A DNA stretch of 64,000 nt, from the NCBI RefSeq assembly GCF_002104995.1, contig NW_024468255.1:248001-312000 (forward strand). The letters run 5' to 3'. Each line of letters starts with the position of its first letter. Positions within the stretch are counted from its first letter, which is position 1. This document shows positions 31,229-40,151 of the stretch, piece after piece. The notes beneath the pieces were generated by a model, which was not told the origin of the DNA, ran no database searches, and worked only from the letters and a program-made list of their open reading frames with translations. This stretch comes from Linderina pennispora. Lineage: Eukaryota; Kickxellomycota; Kickxellomycetes; Kickxellales; Kickxellaceae. Both the position numbers and the translations under genes were made by a program.

Positions 31229-32401
31229 TATTGCTAAAATACAAAACAGACTGCTATACGAGAAGAGACAAAGGGAGGTGTTGTCAGTAGGTGTGTGAAG
31301 AATAGAAAGAGGGGTGGGAAGTAGAGGGGGAGAAGCAAAAAGTCAGGGGCCTGGTCCGCCCCTCTTTAAACAATTTTCAGGATACACGGACAAGAAAAAC
31401 ATTGGAGTCTCGGGGCTCACATGATGAGACAGGGCAGAGGCGGGCGTGCATAAATTGGCAAGCACTTTGCGTTCACTCCAAGATGAGGCCAATTCACAAC
31501 CCCAAGCCACCCGCTAGTGACCAGCAGCTGGGGCTAAAATGCCCGCTGCCATTTGATTCCTGGCCATACGCAACATGTACCTGAGGGGATGATGTGTGGG
31601 TGTGTGTCGAAAATATAAGAGATATTTACTGGTACAATGCAAGAGGAAATCAGAAACATCGATAGCGTTTACGGGGGGAGTCTGCGAGCAATATTTATTG
31701 CATCTCCAGGCTGCTAGCGATACGGAATCCAACCTGGTTGCTTGGGTGGCAGACGACTGGGCAGGGCAATCTCTGGCGAGGTTTGCTTTTTCATTCCCCC
31801 AAGCAGGAAAATTGACGTGGAAGTTAATGACAGTTTGCGATTTTATGTTCCACGTTTCGGCTTGGAGGGGCTGTGGCGGGTGGACCAGTGAAGGCGAGGC
31901 GCCTGTTTTGTCTCTGCAAGCTGCGCGATAAGGTGCAAGGTATATCGCTGCCATCGAAAAGCCTGGCTTTAAGGCAAGGGCCAGGAAATCTGTATCTGTG
32001 TCTGCGTCTGCGTCTGCAGCACCAGCTGTTACCGAATCCCATTTCGAACATGCGGATACTGCCCTCCAATTCCAGCACATTTCCTGCAGTGGTATCTCAC
32101 TCTCTTGTTCAATGGCAACCGAGCGATACATGCAACTCAGCCATGTTGCCAGCACGATCGTGGCCGACACCTGTGCTGCAAGGAGCCCTGTGTACTACTG
32201 GTAATAGCAGTAGCGCTCCCTTCCTCCCCCACACTCTAGGGTAGGTGCAAGTTCCTGTTTAAACCGGTCAAATACCAAACTCCTCGGTCAAAAAGAACAT
32301 GTAGCGAACTACTAGGCTTTTCACTGCTTCAAATACCTGTTGAAACACTTGCAAAAGTGTGAATGAAAGTAATGCTGGTTTGCAAAAATGGAGGGCTACG
32401 C
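31229..32401. other. Intergenic, 1.2 kb without a supportable gene
   Basis: This interval is the upstream region of the VAP gene and the 3' side of adenosine kinase. A 218-codon minus-strand ORF (31514-32170) is present but looks accidental: irregular composition, no domain, no signal peptide. A short TCTGTG/TCTGCG microsatellite is at about 31989-32018. Confidence 0.35.
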
Positions 32402-33472
32402 TTAGAGCTTCAGGACCTTGGGAGCGAACGATCCAGAGGGAACGTACTTGAGCTCGCGGTTCGGGTAGTTGGGGCCGATCTCGCGGACGACCTCGCCACC
32501 GAGCCAGGTACCAGCCTCAACACACTCGTCAACCGAGCGGCCCAGGATGTGCTGCGACAGGAAGGCAGCAACGAAGGCGTCACCAGCACCGTTCGAGTCG
32601 CCAATCTCCTCGGCCGGCACCGGGGTGACCGGGTACACACGGATCTCGTCCGAGTCGGACGACGCAACCACAGTGCTCTCGGCGCCCTGGGTGAACACAA
32701 CCAGACGCGGCTTGCTGCTCTCCTTGGGCAAGTCAGCGATTGTCTTGGCGATCTTCTTGATGTCGTCAGACTCAATGCCAAAGTTCTGGGCAAACGCCGC
32801 GGCCTCGGTCTCGTTACCGAACAGAATGTCGACATACGGCAGGGTCTCGGCAACCTTCTCCTTGTAGAACTGCGGGACAAACGGCGCCGACAGGTTCATG
32901 GTGAAGGTCTTGTTGTTCTCGTTGGCGTGCTTGGCCACGCGCTCGATGGTCTCGGGCGACACGGTGAAGAAGAAGCCGGTGATGTAGTAGAATTTGGCAT
33001 CCTCGATGTTCTTCCAGTTCTCGGGCTTCTTGATGTGCTCGGCGCTGTACGTCTCGGCCGCCGACAGGTTCGCCACCATCGAGCGGTTCGGGCCCGTGAT
33101 CAGCAGAGCGCAGGTGCCGGTCGGCTTCTCCTCGTTCACCATGTAGTTGGTGCGCAAGCCGGCCTTGTCAGCCGCTCCCTTCAGACGCTGCGCGTTCTCG
33201 TCCTTGCCCACGGCGCCGATGAACACGGCCGAGTCGGCTGGCAGCAGAAGCTGGGCACCGCGCAGCGCGTTCTGGCCGGCGCCGCCAGGCAGGAACTTGG
33301 CGTCCCACGAGTCAATCAGCTCCTGGAACAGGGGGACGTGCTCGGGCGAGGCGAGAATGGCGTCGTTGGCCTTCAGGCTGTACTTTTTCAGAAGCGAGTC
33401 GTCGACAACCGACGAGATGTCAAGCAGCGGGTTGCAGAAACCGACAAGGGCGCCCTTAAGATCCTGAGACAT
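32402..33472 (-). CDS. ADO1: Adenosine kinase
   Basis: PfkB/ribokinase-family enzyme that phosphorylates adenosine to AMP, recycling adenosine released by the methyl (S-adenosylhomocysteine) cycle. The 356-residue protein has the N-terminal LVGFCNPLLDIS, the PGGAGQNALRGAQ substrate-lid motif, GPNRSMVANLSAA, and near the C-terminus the family signature DSNGAGDAF (about 292-300) with catalytic Asp298 in the anion-hole loop. Length is that of the eukaryotic enzyme. The start at 33472 puts MSQDLKGALVGF at the usual distance from the first strand. The gene is head-to-head with the Ppn2-like gene. Confidence 0.95.
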   Translation of the reverse strand: MSQDLKGALVGFCNPLLDISSVVDDSLLKKYSLKANDAILASPEHVPLFQELIDSWDAKFLPGGAGQNALRGAQLLLPADSAVFIGAVGKDENAQRLKGAADKAGLRTNYMVNEEKPTGTCALLITGPNRSMVANLSAAETYSAEHIKKPENWKNIEDAKFYYITGFFFTVSPETIERVAKHANENNKTFTMNLSAPFVPQFYKEKVAETLPYVDILFGNETEAAAFAQNFGIESDDIKKIAKTIADLPKESSKPRLVVFTQGAESTVVASSDSDEIRVYPVTPVPAEEIGDSNGAGDAFVAAFLSQHILGRSVDECVEAGTWLGGEVVREIGPNYPNRELKYVPSGSFAPKVLKL

Positions 33473-34108
33473 GGTTATGATATTCTATGGTGAGTACAGA
33501 GAGAGTTAGTGGATGCTGCGTCTTTTCTAGTGCCCGCGGGGCTTTAAAAGCACAAAGCAGACTGTGCCCTACCTTTGCGAAAGTGGAAAAATGACAAAAG
33601 CAATTCAGAGAAGCAAAGCAAAGCGGGAAAAATTTTTAGGTATTGTGTGAGAACCGTGCTATTTCACAGCCAGCGGGGAGCAATCACAGCGTGAGCATCG
33701 GGGTCCCTGATTGCAATCTGATCCCACTAATCGCCGCCTGCGCTCAGTTGTTTTCGGAACAGCCGGCGGCTGTTGTTCGACATTGCCGACTGTGGCCAAA
33801 CACACGAGTGGGCATGCACCCTTTTGGGCAGTTCGCAGTGGAGCACCCGTAGAATATCTACACTTTGTGAACAAACGCATGTTTTGCTTTGAATGACAGC
33901 GGCGGCGGCGGCGCTACGGCGTTGTTAAAAGACGCCCAGCAAAAAAGGCCTAGGTTTCCATCCGCCTGTATAGAGAGGGGATGGCCGTGGCAAGATTAAT
34001 TGCTGCCATAGCTTGAGCCTCTCCCTGGACACCACCAGTCACAGTAAAACGCCTTCGTCTTCCGACTTGTTCTTTCCCTCTCTCTCTTTCCATCCAATTT
34101 TTCATACT
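33473..34108. promoter_or_regulatory. Divergent promoter region, adenosine kinase / Ppn2-like gene
   Basis: This 636-bp interval separates two divergent starts. It has a short GGC trinucleotide run at about 33900-33912 and a CT-rich leader (34060-34095) before the + strand ATG. No gene was seen inside. Confidence 0.35.
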
Positions 34109-35767
34109 ATGCCCTTTGGTTTCAACAAGCGTATTTCAATACTCTTCGCATTAGCTTCTCTCGTTACCGTCTGTACGCTCCTCATGCTATCTTGTTCGCC
34201 GCCCAGCCCTACCGCAGACACAGTGAAGAACGCCGCCGACGTCCTTACTGGGCTTACTTCTCCGCCGACGTCGCCCAATGTCTCTGGGAAGGCCAGCGAG
34301 CAGTCAGAACCGCCATTGCTGCCAGTGGATATTCCTGGGACAAGTCTGACTGCGGCCAAGTCTGGCGAGGGCGATGCTCTGGTGCCGCTGTCGCCGCAGC
34401 AGTCGTCGCTGTCTGACTCATCAGTGGCCTCGCTAGCGTCTTTGTCCCTATCGGATGACAGTGACACAGCCTTGTACAAGGGCAAGAAGGGCAAGGCGAC
34501 ACCCGAGGCAATAAAGTCGTTCCGGGCGAAGGAGCCAAAGCTGGTGGAGGTGCGCAAGTTTGACAGTGCGGAGGCGAAGAAGCGACTGATTTTCATCGGC
34601 GATATCCATGGATGCGCGCGCGAGTTTGATAGGCTGCTGAAGAAGGCTTTATACAAGCCCAGCGAGGACCAGGTGGTGCTGGTGGGCGACCTTGTGGCCA
34701 AGGGGCCCGACTCGATTGGCGTCATCCGCAGGGCCCGCGAGCTCAACGCCTGGTGCGTGCGCGGCAACCACGACGACGGCGTCATCCGGTGGCGGGAGTT
34801 CCTGGAGGGCCCCGGCAGGAATCTGTCGCAGAACGAGCTCAAGGCGCTGGAGCGCGCCCACGGCCTGCCATACAATGACTTTAAAATGAGCAAGCCGCAC
34901 TACAAGATTGCAAAGCAGATGTCGCCGGCCGATTTTGCCTTCATGTCGTCGTTCCCGACCATAATGGTGCTGCCGCCGCCGTTCCAGGACTGGCTGGTGG
35001 TGCATGGTGGACTGGACCCGTCCAAGCCATTGACTGAGCAGGACTCGCACGACGTCATGAACATGCGCAATATCGACTCATCGGGTCCCATCAGCTCCCA
35101 CGACAGGGGTCTTGCATGGTTCGAGCTGTGGTCGGCCAAGATGAAGATCCTCAGGCGCGAGCGCGACGCCAATAAGACTGATGCTGCCGAGCATGAAGCG
35201 TCGCTGGTGGATGCTGAGGGGCAGGATATCGACCACGTGCACTTCTCTCGCGTTGTCTACGGCCATGACGCCAACCGCAATCTGCAGCTCCACGCCTACA
35301 CAAAGGGGCTCGACACTCGCTGCGTGTATGGCGGCAAGCTGACCGCCTTCATACTGCCGGGCGAGAAGATTGTCTCGGTCAAATGCCCGCTGTATGAGGT
35401 CCCCTCCAACAAGAACCACCACAACCACCACAACCACCACAATAGCAACCGTCGCCGTGGGAGCAACTCGAACCCGCCTGCCTTGGATACCAATGCTCCA
35501 CAGTCGCCCACACGGGGAAAGCGCAACCACCGCCGCCGCAATTCGCCTCCAAAGGCCGATGTATCCAAGCAGCAAAACAGTGCCCCCCACAGCTACTCGG
35601 GCGCAGTGGGACAGTATTTGCCGCCAATGCGGCCAGGGCCCAAGGCCAAAGACAGCGCCAGGAAAGCGCCGCAGCCCCCGGCCACTGAGGCCCCATTGAG
35701 CAAGCCGCAGCCATCTCCCCCAAGTCGAAAGTCGCGAAACCGCAAACGCTCAAGCTCTGTATTCTGA
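34109..35767 (+). CDS. Ppn2-like calcineurin-type phosphatase with N-terminal membrane anchor
   Basis: Metallophosphoesterase of the calcineurin-like superfamily, closest in motif spelling to fungal Ppn2, the vacuolar zinc-dependent endopolyphosphatase. The 552-residue protein begins with a short basic stretch and one hydrophobic helix (about 9-28, ISILFALASLVTVCTLLML), i.e. a type II signal anchor. A Ser/Pro-rich stalk precedes the catalytic domain with GDIHGC (164-169), GDLVAKGPDS and GNHDD (219-223), then VHGGLDP and YGHDANR. The C-terminus is disordered and very basic, with a His/Asn repeat (HHNHHNHHN, about 436-446) and Pro/Arg/Ser tracts absent from yeast Ppn2, making this protein much longer. 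It could also act on phosphoproteins; polyphosphate is an inference from family. Confidence 0.75.
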   Translation: MPFGFNKRISILFALASLVTVCTLLMLSCSPPSPTADTVKNAADVLTGLTSPPTSPNVSGKASEQSEPPLLPVDIPGTSLTAAKSGEGDALVPLSPQQSSLSDSSVASLASLSLSDDSDTALYKGKKGKATPEAIKSFRAKEPKLVEVRKFDSAEAKKRLIFIGDIHGCAREFDRLLKKALYKPSEDQVVLVGDLVAKGPDSIGVIRRARELNAWCVRGNHDDGVIRWREFLEGPGRNLSQNELKALERAHGLPYNDFKMSKPHYKIAKQMSPADFAFMSSFPTIMVLPPPFQDWLVVHGGLDPSKPLTEQDSHDVMNMRNIDSSGPISSHDRGLAWFELWSAKMKILRRERDANKTDAAEHEASLVDAEGQDIDHVHFSRVVYGHDANRNLQLHAYTKGLDTRCVYGGKLTAFILPGEKIVSVKCPLYEVPSNKNHHNHHNHHNSNRRRGSNSNPPALDTNAPQSPTRGKRNHRRRNSPPKADVSKQQNSAPHSYSGAVGQYLPPMRPGPKAKDSARKAPQPPATEAPLSKPQPSPPSRKSRNRKRSSSVF

Positions 35768-36185
35768 ACAACACCTGCAAAGCACTTCATCTTCTCTCTT
35801 TCAACCCCGCCCCCATACCCCTTGTCCGCCTTTCTGTATCATTTTCTCTTTACATTTCCTTTACCTTCTATTAGTAGTTTCTAATTATCCCTTCAAAGCC
35901 TGCTTTCTGCACACGATGCAGCATCGTGGATATTTGGCATGCTCTCTTCAAGCCAGAGGTCAATCGCCATGGATTGACCACCATGCCGCTGTGAAACCTC
36001 TGTCACGTGATATACTCCTGATTTGCTGTTGATCATTTGATCTGTATTTTACGATAATGCGCTGGATTTTTTCCCTGATCTAAATCGCCCTGGCTATCTG
36101 CTCAAGACTCTGGGCTTCAGCCTTCCTCCCCTGTCCTCCAGCTCTGATTCCACCACATTCATTCCTACTATACACTTTGTCAAGC
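35768..36185. other. Intergenic between Ppn2-like and uL2m genes
   Basis: This 418-bp interval is pyrimidine-rich after the upstream stop. No ORF or RNA gene was recognised. Confidence 0.3.
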
Positions 36186-37271
36186 ATGTGGGCAGTTCGT
36201 CGAGTAGCGCAGCGCACGCCCTCGCTGGTCTCAGCACTGACCAGCAAGTTTGTCGTGCCGAAGCCCCAAATCAGCGTCCGGACAATGGCCAATACGTTCG
36301 ACGACGGCCAATTCAAGACATGGAAGCCGCTGGCACCGACCCTGAGACAGCGGCGTATGGCGTCGCGCAAGGATCTGCACAAGGGCGGGCCGGTGCGAGA
36401 GCTGACAGTGGCAAAGCGCCGCACGGGCGGCCGCAACAACACGGGCAAGATCACGTGCCGCCATCGCGGCGGCGGAGCCAAGCGCCGGATCCGGCTGGTG
36501 GACTTCAAGCGGCACACGGTGGGACCGCAGGAGGTGGTGCGCCTGGAGTACGATCCGGGCCGCACGGCGCACATAGCGCTGATTAAGCACATGGAGACCG
36601 GCGAGCTGTCGTATATCCTGGCACCGGCGGGCCTGAAGCCTGGCGCGGTGGTGCAGTCGTATATGCGGGCCGACCTTGACGAGAAGCCGGCGAAGGCCGA
36701 GGCGAAGCCGGTGGAGAGCGCGGAGCAGCAGGGAGAAGTTGATGAGGAGGCTGCTATCAAGGAGCTGTTCCGTCCGCGCGCTGATCTGATGACGGATCTG
36801 CAGTCCAAGGTCAACATTGACGTTGGCAACTGCATGCCGCTGCGCCTGATCCCGATCGGTACCACGATCCACAACATTGGTCTGCATCCGTTCGGCCGCG
36901 CCCAGATCGCACGCTCGGCTGGCGCTTCGGCGCAGCTGCTGTACACGGCCCCGACCGGCACCGCGCAGATCAAGCTGATGAGCGGTGAGGTGCGCCGTGT
37001 GCCGGTTGATGCCCCGGCCACTATTGGCTCGGTCAGCAACCCGAACCACAAGCACGAGAAGCTGGGTGGTGCCGGAGCCAGGAGGCGCCGCGGATGGAGA
37101 CCCACCGTGCGCGGTACTGCTATGAACACCAGCGACCATCCCCATGGTGGTGGTCGTGGCAAGTCCAAGGGCAACAAGCACCCGCGCAGCCCGTGGGGCA
37201 AGCTGGCCAAGGGCGGGAAGACCAGGAAGCACATCAGCCCGATGGTTATCCGCGGCCGTCCTCGTCGCTAG
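36186..37271 (+). CDS. RML2: Mitochondrial ribosomal protein uL2m
   Basis: Core large-subunit protein of the mitoribosome near the peptidyl-transferase centre. The 361-residue protein has a presequence (MWAVRRVAQRTPSLVSALTS) and then the L2 fold: KRRTGGRNNTGKITCRHRGG near residue 80, the RNA-binding OB region with RIRLVDFKRH, and the C-terminal hallmark RGTAMNTSDHPHGGGRGKS, in which the histidine of HPHGGG is the conserved peptidyl-transferase-proximal residue. An Ala/Glu/Lys-rich insert (about 160-195, EKPAKAEAKPVESAEQQG) sits between the two halves and is not part of bacterial L2. ATG 36186 is the first ATG. Confidence 0.95.
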   Translation: MWAVRRVAQRTPSLVSALTSKFVVPKPQISVRTMANTFDDGQFKTWKPLAPTLRQRRMASRKDLHKGGPVRELTVAKRRTGGRNNTGKITCRHRGGGAKRRIRLVDFKRHTVGPQEVVRLEYDPGRTAHIALIKHMETGELSYILAPAGLKPGAVVQSYMRADLDEKPAKAEAKPVESAEQQGEVDEEAAIKELFRPRADLMTDLQSKVNIDVGNCMPLRLIPIGTTIHNIGLHPFGRAQIARSAGASAQLLYTAPTGTAQIKLMSGEVRRVPVDAPATIGSVSNPNHKHEKLGGAGARRRRGWRPTVRGTAMNTSDHPHGGGRGKSKGNKHPRSPWGKLAKGGKTRKHISPMVIRGRPRR

Positions 37272-37651
37272 CCAACAAAATAAAAACCTTGTCTTCAGTT
37301 TCCGAATGATATCCACCTGGACCGTTTTGCTTTGAGGACCCCGGGCTTGGTTTTACTGGCCGTCGTGACACACGAGGGGCTTTTTTTAATCCACCCCCTA
37401 CCAATGGCGCCCGTGGCTTGGATGATATGATGTAAACAACGCCATTTTTGTAGACATGGCAGAGCCTCCTTCACAGGTAATCTGCGATATGCTGGTGGCG
37501 TGGTTGCAGCGTGGTTTCTAGGTCGCTTTTTTGGGGATATGCCAGAAGTGCGGATATAAAAACCGCGTAAGCTGCCCACGCTGCAGTGCCGATTCGCTTT
37601 CTCTTCCCTTTTTCATCTGCTCTGTAGTACCCTTCCTCATTTAAACAACCA
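37272..37651. other. Intergenic upstream of the first histidine phosphatase gene
   Basis: This 380-bp interval contains the TATA-like element listed at 37555 and otherwise nothing recognised. Confidence 0.3.
37555..37562 (+). promoter_or_regulatory. TATA-like box of the first histidine phosphatase gene
   Basis: TATAAAAA lies 90 bases before the ATG at 37652 and is followed by a pyrimidine-rich leader. Similar spacing occurs at other genes of the window (44755, 54089, 55390 and, on the minus strand, 51307 and 60275). Confidence 0.5.
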
Positions 37652-38314
37652 ATGCCCGCGATCACTTTGTATTTGGCCCGCCACGGGCAGACCGCTGCCA
37701 ATGCCGCTAGCGTGCTTCAGGGCAGTAGTCTTAACGGAGAGCTCAACGAACGAGGCTTGCGGCAAGCCGAGGCACTGGCGCAGGGGCTGAAAGACACACC
37801 CATCGACAGAATATACGCTTCGGGGCTGCGCCGTGCAATCCAGACCGCCGAAAAATGCCAAGTACTCCATCCCACGGCACCTCTGACCAAGGATGCGCGT
37901 CTGAACGAGATATCTTGGGGAATTGTCGATGGCACCGACTTCAAAAAGGCCAAGCCGATAATGACCCCTGTCACCGAGCAATGGAAGGCAGGGGATTTCG
38001 ATGCCCGAATTGAGAATGGCGAGTCGGCACAAGAGTGCCAGGACCGGATTGTGCTGGCCGTGATTGACATTCTGAATGAGAGTGTTGAGAAAGGGCACAG
38101 GAACGTTCTGCTGTGCCTGCATGGCCGTCTGTTGCGGGTCATCATGGCGACACTGGTTTCGCGCGATCTGCGGACCATGAGCGACTTTCCTCACACAAAT
38201 TGTTCGTACCATGAGGTCAGTGTCGAGGTCAATAGCAGCGTTACGAGCCTGGAGGACCTGAGGTTTGTGCCGGTCCGGATCAACGTGAACGAGCATCTGG
38301 CGCACTTGAAGTAG
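37652..38314 (+). CDS. Histidine phosphatase (phosphoglycerate mutase-like), tandem copy 1
   Basis: The 220-residue cytosolic-type protein of the histidine phosphatase superfamily has catalytic R10-H11-G12 in YLARHGQTAAN, then LNERGLRQAEAL, the second Arg region YASGLRRAIQTAEKC, a catalytic-acid region ISWGIVDG, and the second His in CLHGRLLRVIMATLV. The motif set fits small co-factor-independent acid/sugar phosphatases of the GpmB/TIGAR/Yor283w kind more than glycolytic phosphoglycerate mutase, so the substrate is unknown. Its first 125 or so codons are almost identical in DNA to the gene at 38619, while the rest has diverged. Confidence 0.85.
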   Translation: MPAITLYLARHGQTAANAASVLQGSSLNGELNERGLRQAEALAQGLKDTPIDRIYASGLRRAIQTAEKCQVLHPTAPLTKDARLNEISWGIVDGTDFKKAKPIMTPVTEQWKAGDFDARIENGESAQECQDRIVLAVIDILNESVEKGHRNVLLCLHGRLLRVIMATLVSRDLRTMSDFPHTNCSYHEVSVEVNSSVTSLEDLRFVPVRINVNEHLAHLK

Positions 38315-38618
38315 GGTGCCGATCTTATTGCGGGTCTGTAATGTCTTTATTGTTAGCTTTTTAGATCCACTACACGACACATTCGTTTTTACATGTCTCG
38401 ACTGCGGCCAGATTTGAGATAGTGACCATGGAATTTTACCACATGTGTCTGCAGAACACAGAGAAAAGCCGGCTGGGTAAGGGGTAGGTGAGCTCTGAAC
38501 GTCCGGATTGCATATATTGGTCATGCGTTATTTTTGCTGCATCCAATGGCACTCGCACATCTTTATCTTTCGCTGTCTTCTTCTTTGGAGCACGCTATTT
38601 CTCTTAAAGAAAGGAACC
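38315..38618. other. Spacer between tandem phosphatase genes
   Basis: This 304-bp spacer shows no obvious similarity to the region upstream of copy 1, so the promoters are not obviously duplicated with the coding part. A weak TATA-like CATATATT occurs near 38511. Confidence 0.3.
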
Positions 38619-39293
38619 ATGCCCGTAGTTACTCTGTACTTGGCCCGCCACGGGCAGACCGCTGCCAATGCCGCTGGCGTGCTTCAGGGCAGTAGTCTTA
38701 ACGGAGAGCTCAACGAACGAGGCTTGCGGCAAGCCGAGGCACTGGCGCAGGGGCTGAAAGACACACCCATCGACAGAATATACGCTTCGGAGCTGCGCCG
38801 TGCAATCCAGACCGCCGAAAAATGCCAAGTACTCCATCCCACGGCACCTCTGACCAAGGATGCGCGTCTGAACGAGATATCCTGGGGGATTATCGACGGC
38901 ACCGACTTCAAAAAGGCCAAGCCGATAATGACCCCTGTCACTGAGCAATGGAAGGCAGGGGATTTCGATGCCCGAATTGAGAATGGCGAGTCCGCCCACG
39001 AGTTCCAGCAGCGCATTCTGTCGGCTACTGTTGGCATCCTGAATGACTGTATTGACAACGGAGATAGCAGAGTGCTAGTGTGCGCGCATGGCCGGTGGAT
39101 CCGGGTCTTTGTGGCCACAGTGATTATGCGCGACCTCAGTGCCATGCATGAGCTCCCGCCACATACAAACTGCTCGTACCATGAGGTCCGCGTAAATCTC
39201 GATGGAAGAGCCAGCGACCTGGACAACCTAGTGTTTGAGCCGGTCCGGATGAACGTGCATGATCATCTGGTAGGCTTGAGGGCAGACTGTTAG
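38619..39293 (+). CDS. Histidine phosphatase (phosphoglycerate mutase-like), tandem copy 2
   Basis: The 224-residue paralogue of the preceding gene has the same RHG motif at 10-12 (YLARHGQTAAN) and a second catalytic His in CAHGRWIRVFVATVI. The N-terminal half differs from copy 1 by only a handful of bases (for example GGG/GAG in YASGLRR versus YASELRR). After ENGESA the two proteins drop to roughly half identity: HEFQQRILSATVGILND here, QECQDRIVLAVIDILNE in copy 1. The frame is open upstream to 38508, but the first ATG is 38619. Confidence 0.85.
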   Translation: MPVVTLYLARHGQTAANAAGVLQGSSLNGELNERGLRQAEALAQGLKDTPIDRIYASELRRAIQTAEKCQVLHPTAPLTKDARLNEISWGIIDGTDFKKAKPIMTPVTEQWKAGDFDARIENGESAHEFQQRILSATVGILNDCIDNGDSRVLVCAHGRWIRVFVATVIMRDLSAMHELPPHTNCSYHEVRVNLDGRASDLDNLVFEPVRMNVHDHLVGLRADC

Positions 39294-39687
39294 CAAGGTC
39301 GAGGGACGCGCATCCTTGTTTTGGGCAGCAAGATCTGTCAGCTTCGCTGTTTATGGAAGGAGGATTATAGCCCGGCCTGCGCAAGGCTGGGTATGCAGGC
39401 CGCGCGTGCTTTTTGGCGAGATTAGCATTTTGGAGGTCCAGTTTCCCTGGGTCAGAAAATTACAAGTTGTGTAAGCACTCCCGCCTGTGGTGGGGCTGCT
39501 TTTGAAGAAAAAACTGAAAAAATTTTATCCATCCGACGGCAGACGCATGCTTTGGCGACATCCCGAGAGGCATTTTCTTCGTCAGCACGCCCACGGGCTC
39601 TTTTTTCTTTTTCTTCGCTCGTGCAATTATTCCCTCTTTTACCCCCAAGACAAGCTCCAAGAACCCCCTGTCATTCTGAACTCTGCC
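39294..39687. other. Intergenic upstream of small hypothetical gene
   Basis: This 394-bp interval has a strong T/C-rich stretch at about 39597-39650, typical of a fungal leader or start-site region, just before the small ORF. Nothing else was recognised. Confidence 0.3.
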
Positions 39688-39975
39688 ATGCTCAGACTTG
39701 CCCTGTTCTCCCGGTTTAGACGGCAGCCCGCGACTCCTCGAGTCCCTGCTGCCACTGTCCAAACCGCAGATGTGCATACTAACGCATCTGCCGGCGCCCA
39801 GCCCCTGATGCTGCATAGGAATGCTAGTACGGCTACGGTTGATTCGGCCGTGACGCTTGTGGACAAGACAGATGTTTACTACGACATCCAGAGGGTTGCC
39901 ACCACCACAGCTAACCGCAGCCACAGCCGCAGCCAGTTCACATTCGGAAGACGCCGTGTTATCGCATGCACCTGA
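39688..39975 (+). CDS. Small hypothetical protein, possible mitochondrial N-terminus
   Basis: A 95-residue ORF whose N-terminus (MLRLALFSRFRRQPATPRV) is amphipathic and Arg-rich, like a matrix presequence. The remainder is Ala/Thr/Ser-rich with a short VDKTDVYYDIQRV block and a basic C-terminus, and I recognise no family. Support comes from the pyrimidine-rich leader just upstream, AATAAATAA at about 40093 downstream, and the lack of any other gene here. The frame also opens at an earlier ATG near 39548, but that would cross the pyrimidine-rich leader. The opposite strand has an overlapping ORF, so coding is not certain. Confidence 0.4.
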   Translation: MLRLALFSRFRRQPATPRVPAATVQTADVHTNASAGAQPLMLHRNASTATVDSAVTLVDKTDVYYDIQRVATTTANRSHSRSQFTFGRRRVIACT

Positions 39976-40151
39976 ATATGCACGCAAAACAGCAAGATGA
40001 ACATCGCGCCTCCATGTCACATTCCCAGACCCATCCCTTCACATACATGTATCCCCTCCGCAACTGTATTCCTTCTCGTCTCTTGTTTCGCTAATAAATA
40101 ATGATGTCAACGTTAATGTTTACTAATGCACCATGACATGTTGATCCAGAT

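Noticed and set aside
31514..32170. 218-codon minus-strand ORF
   Set aside because: No domain or signal, and its Asp/Ala-Thr run comes from a microsatellite. Not annotated as a gene.
39460..40020. 186-codon minus-strand ORF over the small hypothetical gene
   Set aside because: Runs through the pyrimidine-rich leader and lacks any recognisable feature; the + strand frame has a better context.
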